64,000 nucleotides of DNA from assembly GCA_044226655.1 (NCBI GenBank), contig JBGAGO010000002.1, forward strand, positions 372,001 through 436,000, given 5' to 3'. A program made the translations under genes and the position numbers. Within the stretch, counting starts at the first letter, position 1; each line of letters opens with the position of its first letter. The DNA is from JBEVOS01 sp044226655 (GTDB lineage Bacteria; Pseudomonadota; Alphaproteobacteria; Caulobacterales; Aquidulcibacteraceae). Below, one piece after another: positions 8,061 to 17,900 of the stretch. Under the pieces are notes generated by a model. That model saw only the letters and a list, made by a program, of their open reading frames with translations, was not told where the DNA came from and did not search any database.

Positions 8061-8213
8061 TTATGGGCTGCGCCTCTCGCCTTCGCAAGGCGGGCCATCC
8101 TCGGCAGCTGCGGGCCCCTGCTTGGCCGCCTTCCTACGCGCCAGATTCCGCTTCAGCGCGGCCGCCCGGCGGGCGTCCTTGGGCGTTTGCGCAGGTTTCT
8201 CCCGATTGGCCAT
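8061..8213 (-). CDS. Small basic protein upstream of murA
   Basis: A 50-codon frame, MANREKPAQTPKDARRAAAL..., with a basic middle (KRNLARRKAAK) and a Gly/Pro/Glu-rich tail, ending in TAA 45 bases before murA on the same strand. It is too short for a 60-residue cutoff. Small proteins of this composition (AALRxNLxRRKA) are, from memory, a frequent partner directly upstream of murA in alphaproteobacteria, which is the main reason to call it real. Function unknown; the composition suggests nucleic-acid binding or a largely disordered chain. Confidence 0.7.
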   Translation of the reverse strand: MANREKPAQTPKDARRAAALKRNLARRKAAKQGPAAAEDGPPCEGERRSP

Positions 8214-8264
8214 CGCGCGTGACCTCGCCGCAAGCGGGCGCTAGCGTCAAGACCGGGGGACGCC

Positions 8265-9374
8265 ATGACCATCGAGGCCGCCGAGCGGCACCCATTTTCG
8301 CTCGAAGCCGGGACCAGGGAACTTGCCTGGCTGGCGGCGCGCAATGCGTTTTTCGGGATCGTCACCCTGACGCTCTACCGCTTCTGGGCGCGCACGCGGA
8401 TGCGCCGGCGGCTCTGGGCGCGCACGCGCGTGATGGGCGATGCGCTGGAATATTGCGGCTCCGGCTGGGAGCTGTTCCGCGGCTTCCTGATTTCGCTGCC
8501 GACATTTTTCCTGCCGGCGATCTTCGCGATCTATCTGGCGCCGATCGCCTTCGAGCCTTCGGTCGCGGCGATGCTGCTGATCGGGTTCTACCTGTTCGCC
8601 TTCCCGCTCGCCAACGCGGCGCGCTATTGGATGCGGCGCTATCAGCTCTCGCGCACGCGCTGGCGCGGCATCAGGCTGGCGCTCGAAGGCTCGGGCTGGG
8701 CCTATGCGTGGTCCTCGATCGGCTGGTCGCTGCTCGAATTCGTGACGCTGGGCTGGTACGGGCCGGCCGCACGCATGCGGCGCGCCAAGATGCTGTGGGA
8801 GAACACGCGCTTCGGCGATCAGCCGTTCAGCTTCGGCGAAGGCGAACCGGCTTTGGCGAGGGGCCTCTACGGCCCCTACGCGCTGGCCTGGTTCGGCGCG
8901 CCGCTGTCGCTGATCGGCGCCAGCATCGTCATCGGCGCGGTGATGGTCTCTTTGCAGGGACATGGCTTTGGCGGGCCCAACGTCCCCCCGCCGGCTTGGC
9001 TGCCGATCGCGGTGAGCCTCGGCGCATTAATCGTCGCGGCGTTCATCTTCCTCCTGACCTGGATGCCATTCACGGCCGCGGCGATGAACAGGACAGCCGA
9101 CCTCATCGAACTCGATGGCGCGCGCTTCCGACTGCACGTGACGACGTTCGGTCTCTATGGCGTCACCTTGCTGTGCGCGCTGATCTGGATCTTCTCGATC
9201 GGCTTTCTGGCGCCGCTCGCGGGCGCGATTTACGTGCGCTACGTGTTCAACCGTCTCGAAATGATCGGCGCGCCGCGGTTTGCGGAAATCGGCCAGAGCA
9301 TCGTGGCGCCGCCCGGATCGGGCGAAGGCATCGCCGACGCCTTCGATCTCGATTTCGGCGTAGGAATCGTCTGA
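8265..9374 (+). CDS. DUF898 family membrane protein
   Basis: A 369-residue integral membrane protein of the YjgN/DUF898 type. The repeated pattern LTLYRFWARTRMRRRLWART (about residues 35-54) and LGWYGPAARMRRAKMLWENT is typical, and about six hydrophobic segments are visible (for example around 75-95, 100-115, 205-225, 240-262 and 290-325). The function of the family is not established. Its stop overlaps the start of the M48 protease gene (TGATG), so the two products are probably made together. Confidence 0.83.
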   Translation: MTIEAAERHPFSLEAGTRELAWLAARNAFFGIVTLTLYRFWARTRMRRRLWARTRVMGDALEYCGSGWELFRGFLISLPTFFLPAIFAIYLAPIAFEPSVAAMLLIGFYLFAFPLANAARYWMRRYQLSRTRWRGIRLALEGSGWAYAWSSIGWSLLEFVTLGWYGPAARMRRAKMLWENTRFGDQPFSFGEGEPALARGLYGPYALAWFGAPLSLIGASIVIGAVMVSLQGHGFGGPNVPPPAWLPIAVSLGALIVAAFIFLLTWMPFTAAAMNRTADLIELDGARFRLHVTTFGLYGVTLLCALIWIFSIGFLAPLAGAIYVRYVFNRLEMIGAPRFAEIGQSIVAPPGSGEGIADAFDLDFGVGIV

Positions 9375-10507
9375 TGGCGCGCTATTGCGATGGCCGCAGC
9401 GCCGTGACGATCGAAACCGCCATTGAGGCGCAGGCCGATGGCCTCACCGTGCATGTGCCAACCTGGCCGGCGCATTGGGCTTACGAACATCTGCGCCGCA
9501 CCGATGATGGCGGGCGCGAAACCGTGCTGCGGCTCGAACCCGACACCGGCGAGCGGCTGACGCTGACGGCGGACGAAGACATGGCGCTCAGCGCCGTCGC
9601 GCCGCAGCTCTACACCACGCGTGCGCTCAACCCCGAGCGGCCGCGCCTGGTGCTGGCGCTGATGGCGAGCGCGTTCGCGGCCGCGGCGGCGTTTTTGATC
9701 GGCGTGCCGCTCGAAGCGGGCGCGATCTCGCATTTCGTGCCGGCGCGTTACAAGCAGCATCTCGGGGAAATGGCCTGGAGCCAGGTCAACGCGCTCACCT
9801 CGCAATGCGAAGGCACGATGAGTTCGCGCGGGCTCAACGCGCTGGACGAGATTTATCAGAAGCTGCGCGCGCAAACGCCGAACATTCCCGAAGGCGAGGT
9901 CTATCTCGTCGACGCCAGTTTTCCGAACGCCTTCTCGATGCCGGATGGATCGATCGTGGTGACGGATGAGCTGATCGCGCTCGCGGAGTCACCCGATGAA
10001 ATCGCCGGCGTCATCGCGCACGAATTGGGCCACGTCTCCTCAGGCCACATCATGAAGAACATCGTGCGCCAGATGGGCCTCGGCATCTTCGTGGACATCG
10101 TGTTCGGCGGCGCGGGCGCGGGCCAGGCCATCGCTGCGATCAACGTGCTGGCGCTGCGCTATTCGCGCGAGGATGAAGCCGAAGCCGATCACGTCGCGAT
10201 CGGCCTCATGGACCGTGCGGGCTACAATCCCGGCGCGGTGGCGGCGCTGTTCCGCCGCCTCGCCGGCGCCCAGAGCGCGCAGCATGGCTGGCGCATTCCC
10301 GAATTTCTCAGCTCGCACCCCGATACGCTGCAGCGCGCCGCCGAAGCCGCGTGCCACGCCCGCGCCGATCGCGCGCCCGCGCTGTCAGCGGACGATTGGC
10401 ACGCGCTCAAGCAAGCCTGCAAGGGCGCGGAAGGGCCCGCGGCGGACGGTGATGCGCATGGCGATCCGCCCGAAGATTTCCCGGCGCCGACGCCAGGCGC
10501 GCCCTGA
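9374..10507 (+). CDS. M48 family zinc metalloprotease, membrane anchored
   Basis: A 377-residue protein. A soluble N-terminal part (1-90) precedes one membrane segment at about 92-112, then the M48 domain with HELGH at 216-220 and the third zinc ligand in EDEAEADHVA. The C-terminal tail is Pro/Asp-rich. Family members degrade misfolded envelope proteins or act in outer-membrane assembly. The start at 9374 is inside the stop of the DUF898 gene. A much longer open frame reading back through that gene has no family similarity and was discarded. Confidence 0.9.
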   Translation: MARYCDGRSAVTIETAIEAQADGLTVHVPTWPAHWAYEHLRRTDDGGRETVLRLEPDTGERLTLTADEDMALSAVAPQLYTTRALNPERPRLVLALMASAFAAAAAFLIGVPLEAGAISHFVPARYKQHLGEMAWSQVNALTSQCEGTMSSRGLNALDEIYQKLRAQTPNIPEGEVYLVDASFPNAFSMPDGSIVVTDELIALAESPDEIAGVIAHELGHVSSGHIMKNIVRQMGLGIFVDIVFGGAGAGQAIAAINVLALRYSREDEAEADHVAIGLMDRAGYNPGAVAALFRRLAGAQSAQHGWRIPEFLSSHPDTLQRAAEAACHARADRAPALSADDWHALKQACKGAEGPAADGDAHGDPPEDFPAPTPGAP

Positions 10508-10512
10508 GACGA

Positions 10513-11109
10513 TCAGCTCGCCAGCGTCATCAGATTCGCGTTCAGCAGGTCGAGCGCAAGCTGGCGCGCACGCTGGGGTGGTTTGCCGAGCAGCGTCGAG
10601 AGGCTGCGTCCGAACAGGCCCACGCCCATCGCCAGCACTACGCTCACCAGGATGAGATTCTCGGCCTTGGCGTGGGACAGGCCGACATGGGCGAGCCGGC
10701 GCGCGACGACGGTATCGACGGCGCGGCGCACGGCGGTGAGGCGCTTGGATTCGTCGGTCAGTTCGAGCCAGGCCGCGAGGCGCGCGGGCCCTTTGCGCTC
10801 GAACGCATCGAACAAGGTCTGCAGCCCGCCATGGCGCATAGAGTCCAGATCGGCGCCGGCCGCATCGGCGCTCAGGATTTGCGTCACCAACTGCTCGACC
10901 ATGCGCTCCATCAGCGCGGCCTGCACCTCATCGATTGAGCCGAAATGATGCAGCACGGTCGCGTTGGCGACGCCGGCGGCGGCGGCGACATCCGCAAGCT
11001 TCAGAAATTGCGGCCCCTTTTCGACCAGGATCGCCTCCGCGGCCGATAAAATGTTGTCGCGGGAGGCTTCCGGCGATCGACGCACGCGGCGGATTTTCTT
11101 TATTGACAT
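10513..11109 (-). CDS. TetR family transcriptional regulator
   Basis: A 198-residue protein with an N-terminal TetR helix-turn-helix (residues about 16-60; LKLADVAAAAGVANATVLHHF is the recognition region, positions 36-56). The C-terminal ligand domain has no recognisable specificity. The start is placed at the methionine of MSIKKIRRVRR (11109); an in-frame ATG 12 codons upstream is possible. It is divergent from the di-iron-like hydrolase gene at 11189, the likely regulated target. Confidence 0.87.
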   Translation of the reverse strand: MSIKKIRRVRRSPEASRDNILSAAEAILVEKGPQFLKLADVAAAAGVANATVLHHFGSIDEVQAALMERMVEQLVTQILSADAAGADLDSMRHGGLQTLFDAFERKGPARLAAWLELTDESKRLTAVRRAVDTVVARRLAHVGLSHAKAENLILVSVVLAMGVGLFGRSLSTLLGKPPQRARQLALDLLNANLMTLAS

Positions 11110-11147
11110 TTTTGTTGGTAAGCTCCAATCCTCTAAGCGCCGCAAGA

Positions 11148-11174
11148 TTAATCGCGCAAAACGTTAGTCGCGCA
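11148..11174. promoter_or_regulatory. Direct repeat in the TetR/hydrolase divergent promoter
   Basis: TTAATCGCGCA (11148-11158) and TTAGTCGCGCA (11164-11174) are near-identical 11-base direct repeats in the 79-base gap between the divergent genes. They end just before the AAGGAG ribosome site (11176-11181) of the + strand gene. They could be regulator-binding half-sites. TetR operators are usually palindromes, so this is tentative. Confidence 0.25.
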
Positions 11175-11188
11175 CAAGGAGTTGCGCC

Positions 11189-12034
11189 ATGACCAGCAAG
11201 CACACGCCGGATGACGTCACCATCGCGGGCCGCGACATCCATTTCGATGTGGAGAGCGCAAAAACCGGCCATTGGCTGGGCGGCGATCCGGTCGGCACGG
11301 CGGTGTTCAACGCGCTTTCGCTCACGTTCCCCGATGGCGAGCGGCTCTTCATCGAGGCGGTGCGCAATTATCGCGGGGGCATCACGGGCAAGCTTGCGGA
11401 AGATGTGCGCGGCTTCATCGCGCAGGAGGCGATCCATTCGCGCGAACATCACGTGCTCAACCAGCTGATCGACCGTGACCGCTATCCCGTCGCCGAAATT
11501 GAACAGGAGGTGCGCGAGCGCGTCGCCTTCGCGCGCGGGCGTGGGCCACTGGCCATGCTCGTCTCCACCATCGCGCTCGAACATTTCACCGCCATGATGG
11601 CGGATATGCACGCGCAGAATCTTGAGCTGTTCGACGGCGTCGAGCCCGGCCTCGAGCGCATGTGGCGCTGGCACGCCATGGAAGAGACCGAACATAAGGC
11701 CGTGGCCTATGACGTCTTCCTGCACGTGACGAAGGATTGGCCGCCGCTGAAGCGCTATGTGCGCCGCTCGATGGCGATGGCGCTCATCACCTATTTCTTC
11801 ACGCGCAACATCACGCGCTACGCGGCGCGCCTACTCGAAGCGGATGGCTATGCGCCGAAGGCGGCGCTGAAAGCCGTGCGCGCCTATGTGTGGCGCAAGC
11901 CCGGCATTTTCGCGCGCGGCTGGAAAACCTATTTCGCCTGGTATCGCCCCGGCTTTCATCCCTGGGATCACGACAACCGCGCGCTGGTGGCGCATTGGAA
12001 AGCCGAATTCGCCGCTTTGGCCGAGGCCGCCTAG
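11189..12034 (+). CDS. Predicted metal-dependent hydrolase (COG3687 type, ferritin-like di-iron)
   Basis: A 281-residue protein whose acidic/histidine motifs look like a ferritin-like di-iron site: ERLFIEAVRNY, FIAQEAIHSREHH, ALEHFTAMM and METEHKAVAYDVF-like (read here as MEETEHKAVAYDVF). The family is annotated as predicted metal-dependent hydrolase; the true reaction is not established. A good AAGGAG ribosome site precedes the ATG by about eight bases. It is divergent from a TetR gene, so it may respond to a small hydrophobic or toxic compound. Confidence 0.8.
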   Translation: MTSKHTPDDVTIAGRDIHFDVESAKTGHWLGGDPVGTAVFNALSLTFPDGERLFIEAVRNYRGGITGKLAEDVRGFIAQEAIHSREHHVLNQLIDRDRYPVAEIEQEVRERVAFARGRGPLAMLVSTIALEHFTAMMADMHAQNLELFDGVEPGLERMWRWHAMEETEHKAVAYDVFLHVTKDWPPLKRYVRRSMAMALITYFFTRNITRYAARLLEADGYAPKAALKAVRAYVWRKPGIFARGWKTYFAWYRPGFHPWDHDNRALVAHWKAEFAALAEAA

Positions 12035-12100
12035 CCGCCCACACACGCCATTGCCTCGCTTTGCGCCGCCGGTCCACAATGGCGCAAAGGGACGGAAACG

Positions 12101-14341
12101 ATGGGCGTGCTGAGAGCGATGGCCGCGGCGGCCTTGGTGTTCGCCGCCGTGATGTGCGCGGGATTTCTGCTCACGCCCGATCCGGTGCGCACGCACAATG
12201 GGCCTGCGCAGTTTGACGCCGGCCAGGCCCGCGCCCGGCTGGCGCGCATCCTCGGCGATGAAACGCCCCACCCGACCGACAGCGCAGCCGAAGACGGCGT
12301 GCGCGCGCGCCTCATCGCGGAGATCGCCGCGCTCGGCTTCGCGCCGGAAACCACCGACGCCTTCGCCTGTTCGCAAGGCCCCCGCTATCCCGCCGCCGCC
12401 TGCGGCCGCGTGCGCAATATCCTGTTCGCCGTCGGGCCGCAGGACGGCCCCGCGATCATGGCCAGCGCGCATTATGACAGCGTGCCCGCCGGTCCGGGCG
12501 CAAGCGATGACGGGCTGGGCGTTGCGGCGCTGCTTGAAATCGCACGCCTGCTGCGCGCCGCGCCGCCGCCGCGCCGCGTTCTCTTCCTGCTGACCGATGG
12601 CGAAGAATCCGGCCTGCTGGGCGCCACGGCGTTTCGCACGCAGGACCCGCGCTTTGCGCAGATCTCCGCTGTCGTGAACCTCGAAGCGCGCGGCACAAGG
12701 GGGCTTGCGCCGTTCTTCGAGACCAATCGGCCCAATGCGGCGGCGGTGCGCGCCTATGCAGCGCATGCGGCGCGGCCGTCGGCCAATTCGACCATGGCGG
12801 CGATCTATCAATTCCTGCCGAATTCCACCGATGTCGCGGTGCTGCGGCGCGACGGGCTCGACGTCCTCAACATGGCGCTGATCGACGGGCTGGAGAATTA
12901 TCACACGCCGCGCGATTCCCTGGCGAACCAGGATCCCACGAGCCTGCAGCACATCGGCGACAACACGCTCGGCGTCCTGCGTGCGCTCGCCGAGGCGCCG
13001 GCCGCGCGGCCCAATGACAATTACGTCTTCACCGACATCCTCTCGCGCGGCTTCATCATGCTCCCGGAGGGCGTGGCGACGGCGCTGCTTGGCCTCTGCG
13101 CCGCGATCGCGCTCGTGGCGCTTTGGCGTGCGGCGCCGGCGCAGCGCATCAGGGCGTTTGCGCTGCCGCTGGCCTGCCTCATCGGCGCGGGCCTCCTCGC
13201 TTTCGCGCTCGGTTTTGCGCTTAACGCGCTCCATCCCGCCTTTTGGCGCGCACATCCGGAGCTGACGCGCGCCTGGACGGCGCTGAGCGCGCTCGCGATC
13301 ATGCTGGCGCTCATTCGCGTGCTGACGCCGGCGGCGTCGGGCAGAACGCTGTGCGCCGCCGGCGCGGCCTGGTTCGGCCTGATCGGCTTTGCGGGCGCGC
13401 TCGCGCTGCCCGGGCTCTCGATCCTCTTTCTGCCGATCAGCGCGGCCTATGCGCTCGGCGCGCTCGCGGCGTTGGCGTGGCCGCGCGCGTTCTGGATCGG
13501 CGTGGCCGCAGCGGGATTGGCGGCGCTGGCGCTCTGGACGCCGATGCTGGCGCTGCTTGAAATCTCGCTCGGCTATGACGCGCCCTTCATCGCTTCGATC
13601 ACGGTCGTCTTGATGACGCTGCCGCTGCTTGGGGTCTTCAAGGCCGAGCGGCACATCCTGTGGCCCGCGGTGGTCACGATCGTGTTCGTGCTGGGCGCGC
13701 TGGTCACGCCGAGCTTTTCGGAGGCGCGTCCGCAGCCGCTCAATCTCGTCGCCATCAACGATGCGGATCAGCACATTACGCGTATCTCCGCCGGCGCCGC
13801 CGCGCTGGCTTTGCCCGCGCCCATCGCGCGGCTTGCGCCGTTCGAGCGCGCGAAGGCCGCGCCATGGGATCGCGCCGCATCCTGGCTAACGAATGCGCCC
13901 TACGCCGAGGCGCCGGCCGCCGACGCGATCGTGGAGTCCGACGTCGTGCGCGATGGACGACGCGTGGTGCGCCTGCGTCTGGCGCCGCACGGGGCCTTCA
14001 TTGTCGCGCTGCGCATTCCCGCACAAACCCGCCCGCTCACCATGGCGATGAACGGCGCGCCGGCCCGCTTCGGCCCCGCGCAACGCGGCGATTCCTATTA
14101 TACGCTCCAATGCGTCGGCCGGAGCTGCGAGGGCGCGCAGGTCGATCTCACCTTCGACGCGGCGGCCCCGGCGCGCGGCGGCGAACCGGGCCAATGGTAT
14201 GTCACCGGCTTCAGGCCCGGGCTGACGCCGGCGCTGGCGCGGTTCGCCGCGGCCCGGCCCGCTTCCGCGACGCCGATCCACACGGGCGACGGAACCTTCA
14301 CCCTCAAACGGCTCGCCCTCGCGCCTGAAGCCGCGCGCTAA
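12101..14341 (+). CDS. M28 family metallopeptidase with multi-pass membrane domain
   Basis: A 746-residue protein. An N-terminal membrane anchor (about 5-25) is followed by the M28 aminopeptidase domain with zinc ligands in ASAHYDSVPAG (His124), GASDDGLG (Asp136/137) and LLTDGEESG (Glu168/169). Some eight hydrophobic helices fill about residues 325-560, and a C-terminal extracytoplasmic domain follows (about 580-746). The architecture resembles ER metallopeptidase-like M28 proteins. The catalytic domain probably faces the periplasm. TTTGCGCC/GGCGCAAA (12060-12088) can fold just before the start codon. Confidence 0.88.
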   Translation: MGVLRAMAAAALVFAAVMCAGFLLTPDPVRTHNGPAQFDAGQARARLARILGDETPHPTDSAAEDGVRARLIAEIAALGFAPETTDAFACSQGPRYPAAACGRVRNILFAVGPQDGPAIMASAHYDSVPAGPGASDDGLGVAALLEIARLLRAAPPPRRVLFLLTDGEESGLLGATAFRTQDPRFAQISAVVNLEARGTRGLAPFFETNRPNAAAVRAYAAHAARPSANSTMAAIYQFLPNSTDVAVLRRDGLDVLNMALIDGLENYHTPRDSLANQDPTSLQHIGDNTLGVLRALAEAPAARPNDNYVFTDILSRGFIMLPEGVATALLGLCAAIALVALWRAAPAQRIRAFALPLACLIGAGLLAFALGFALNALHPAFWRAHPELTRAWTALSALAIMLALIRVLTPAASGRTLCAAGAAWFGLIGFAGALALPGLSILFLPISAAYALGALAALAWPRAFWIGVAAAGLAALALWTPMLALLEISLGYDAPFIASITVVLMTLPLLGVFKAERHILWPAVVTIVFVLGALVTPSFSEARPQPLNLVAINDADQHITRISAGAAALALPAPIARLAPFERAKAAPWDRAASWLTNAPYAEAPAADAIVESDVVRDGRRVVRLRLAPHGAFIVALRIPAQTRPLTMAMNGAPARFGPAQRGDSYYTLQCVGRSCEGAQVDLTFDAAAPARGGEPGQWYVTGFRPGLTPALARFAAARPASATPIHTGDGTFTLKRLALAPEAAR

Positions 14342-14363
14342 GCCCTTCTCGAATTGGGGATAA

Positions 14364-14438
<75 letters not shown>

Positions 14439-14735
14439 GTAAGGGGGCGGCGTATAGCCCGCGCCGGCGCCCGTGGGAAGGCGTCGGCGGAGCTTCGTCA
14501 AACCGTCGCGCGCCTGTAACGCGGCGGCCCTAACCTGCGAGTCCAACAAAGAGAAGCGCCGCCGCCCCCGAGGCGCGCTTCGGGGCCCCAAGCGGGCGCC
14601 GACACCTTCTTCGGCCGGCGCGCACCCTGCGACACAAAGCAAGAGCGCCGGCCGATTTCGGCTTTCCGTCATGGTGGTTAACCGCCGGGTAAGGAACCGG
14701 GCGCAGCCTTTCCCCGAGGCCTTAGGGGGCTGCTT
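14439..14735. other. Gap with no supported gene
   Basis: This 297-base stretch between tRNA-Thr and the zinc-ribbon gene has short open frames on both strands that are Arg/Pro/Ala-rich and show no family similarity. The + strand presumably carries the promoter of the small gene at 14736. I see no repeat, RNA or terminator here. Confidence 0.5.
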
Positions 14736-14924
14736 ATGAATGGCAAGAATATCGGCGATCCCTGCCCGAAATGCACCGCGCAATTGATTCGGCGGCCGCG
14801 GCGGATCGTGGCGCGCGCCGGCGGATCGGGCGACATGGCCTATTGCGCCAAATGCCAGGCCGCCTTCGAATTGCTTGAAGACGCCGCGCCGCGCGCGGCG
14901 TTTCCGCCAGCTCTAGCTGGTTAG
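14736..14924 (+). CDS. Small zinc-ribbon protein
   Basis: A 62-residue protein with two CxxC knuckles, DPCPKCTAQL (about 8-17) and YCAKCQAAF (about 36-44), separated by a basic stretch. This is the layout of a zinc ribbon. No known family is recognised; a nucleic-acid-binding or structural role is possible but not shown. Its last 12 bases overlap the end of the large convergent gene. The evenly spaced cysteine pairs in a short frame support it being real. Confidence 0.6.
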   Translation: MNGKNIGDPCPKCTAQLIRRPRRIVARAGGSGDMAYCAKCQAAFELLEDAAPRAAFPPALAG

Positions 14925-17900
14925 GCGCGTCAGCGCGGCTTGGTAATTCGCGATCTGCGCCGTCAGATAGGCCGGCACGGCGCCTTTCATCTTGTCCTGC
15001 TTGGCCTGCTCTTCCGCCGTGAGCTGTTTCGCATTCGGATTGGCCAGCGCGTCATAGGCTTGGCGGATGATCGAGGTCGCCGCCGCCAATTCGTTTTTCG
15101 TCTTGGTGATCGCATCGGCGTCGGTGAGTTTGAGATCGCTCGCCAGCAGGCCGAGGCCGAAGGTGCGGATGACGCCCTTGGCCGTCGTCTTCTGCGCGAT
15201 GACGCCGTCTGAAATGCCGAGCGCCGGCAGCGCGTTCTTGCCGTCCTTGCCGCTCGTGATGCGGATGGCCCGGCCATCGCGCGCCGTGATCTCGATATGC
15301 TGGGCGCCGTTGGTGGTGACGACGCGCGCCTGCCCGGCCGAGCCCAGGAAGGAATCGATACGCAGCGCGAGCGATTGCATCGTATCCTTCGCCGTCACCG
15401 TGATCTTGTGGGACAGCCCCTCCTCGACCTGGACCGAGAATTCATCGCCCGCGCGCAGCGCGGACCGCTGCACCAGATAATCGGAATTGTCCGACGCGAC
15501 CGCGCCATTGGGCAGGCCCAGGCGATCGAGCACGGACGCGCCCGCGCTGGAGGCGGCGAGCGCGGTGGGCAACATAGCGCCGCCCGCGGCTTTGAACGTG
15601 CGCAGCCACGCGGTTTGGCCGTCATCGTCGAGCCGCGCGACATAGGTTCCGATCGTGTTGGCCGCGCCCTGGCCGGAAATGACGCCGCCGGTCTGCCCCA
15701 TCACATAGACATCGCCGTTGACGATGGAGAGCGCTTTGACGCTGTCGTCCTGCGCCGAGCCCAGATAGCTGGCGCGGTCTTCGCCGGTGGAGATGAGATC
15801 GTCGTCCAGGCGCGCGACGAAGCCTTCCTTGCCCGCGGAAGCGCCCTGCGCCGTGTTGGCCACGCTCAAGCGATCGGCGACGATGGCGCCGCCGACATAG
15901 AGCGAGGCGCCATCATGCGCGAGGCTGGTGATGGCGCCGCCGTTGAAATTGCCGAGATCGCGGGTCGCGCCCTGCACGATGCCCGTTGCGCTCGCATAGG
16001 TGAATTTGCGCACGACGCCGCGGCCGCTCTCGACGCCGCCGGTGTAAATCTCCAGCGCACCGCCGACATCGCGCACCGTGAGCGCATCGGCGCTGTCGGC
16101 GCCGTTCGTGCCGAATTGCTTGGTGAACAGCACCGTGCCGCTGGCCGAATAGCCGCGCACATAGCCATCCTGTCCGCCGCTCGAGACCGCGCCCGACATC
16201 GCTGAGGACGTGACGCCCGTGACGATCAGCTGATTGTTCGAGGCGAAGGCGAGCGCGGTGACGTGATCATCGCCGCTGGCGCCGCGGCGCTGGGTCCAAA
16301 GTTCCTTGCCGCTCGCATCGTACATGGTGACGAAGGAATCGCTGCCGCCGGACGATGCGCTGGCGCCGCTCAGCGCGCCCGTGACGCCGCCCGCGATCGC
16401 CACATGGCCATCGGGCGAAACCGCCAGCGCATAGCCCTGCGCTTCGTCGGCCGCGCCGAGCACACGCGTGAAGATGAGCTTGCCCGCGGAATCGTATTTC
16501 AGCAGCGCGACGTCGCGGTCGGCGCTCACCGGCTGATCGCCGGCCAAGCCGGAGACATCGGCAAGCACATAGACCGAGCCATCCGCCGCGGTCGCGACCG
16601 AACGCGCGGCCAAAACTTTGGCGCCTTGGCCGATGCTCACATCGAAATCGCGGCCCGCGAACCAGGCGCTCGCATCGGCGGGCGCAGAATAAGGCGACGT
16701 GCCCGAATAGGGCGTGGTCGCGACGATCGCTGCATCGCGCGCGGCGCGGTCGGCGACGCTCTTGGCCCCCACCGGATCGTCAGCGTGGCTCGCCGCGTCG
16801 ATCGGATCGAGCGTGGCCGCGAGCGTGGTCGCGCCAAGCGCGATGGAATTGATGCGCGTGACCGTGTCGGTCGAGCCGGTGACGAGGCGCAGGCCCGCGC
16901 CGCCGCCCGAAAGCGGCGTCGCGGCGACGCCGAGATCATAGCCGGCGGCCTGCAAGGCCTCGTTGAGGCGCAGCGCGGCGGATTCGAGCGTCTTGGGATC
17001 GCCCGGCTGCAATTGCGCGGAGATGGTGCGCGCGCCCCAGACCGTGTCGAACGTGATCGCGACAGTATCGTTGGCGATCAGCGCCGGCGCGTCATCGCTG
17101 ACGCCGGTTGCGGCCTGCGCGCTGGTGAAGCTGCGGCGCGCATCGAAGGCGCCGCCGAGGCCGAAGCTGGGCGCATCCGCGTCATAGCTCACGGCGGCAC
17201 CATTGACGGTGACGGAGAGCAGACGCTGGCCGGTCGATTCCGCGACCGTGAATTGCGAGAGATCGCTCGTATCGGCTGAAACGTAGACGCCGGCGGCGTT
17301 GAGCGCATCGTTGAGGCGCTGCTGAAAGACGGCGTTCCACTGGCCGGGCGAGACGTCGGGATTGTCGGCGCGTTCCTGCGCGCTGACTTGCACGGAAATG
17401 GTCTTTTCCCCTGCGCCGGTCGCGACTTTGATCTGAACGTCGAGCGCGCCGCTATTGGCGATGAAGGGCGAGGCGCCGGACGCGGTATAGACGCGGCGAT
17501 CGTCGCCATAGGGTTCGCCGCTGGCCGAGACGGGCAAGCCGCCATTGCTCCACGCGCCCGGCGCCTGCAGCACACCTTCGTGCGCGTCATCGTTGATCGT
17601 CACATCGACATCGGTAAGCGCGTGCGTGGCGTTGAAGCGGAGCTTGAGGCCGCTGCCAGTATCGACGAGCTCCGCAGCGGCGGGCACGCCCTTGGCGCGG
17701 AGTTGCGCATTGAGCTGGGTGAGGAGGTCGGCGCCGGTGATTCCATCCTCGCCGCCGTCGATCGTGATGGTCTTGGCGCCGCTGTCGGTGGTGAACGCAA
17801 AGGTCTGCGCGCCGACGAAGAGGTCGCTCGCGCTGGCGACGACATCGGTTTCAAAGCGCCGCGCATAGATTCCCGCGCGCAAGCCGCCGACATAGCCGCC

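Noticed and set aside
8063..10507. 814-residue open frame covering the DUF898 and M48 genes
   Set aside because: Its first half is the DUF898 gene read in another frame (Arg/Ala/Pro-rich, no similarity); only the part from 9374 is a real protein.
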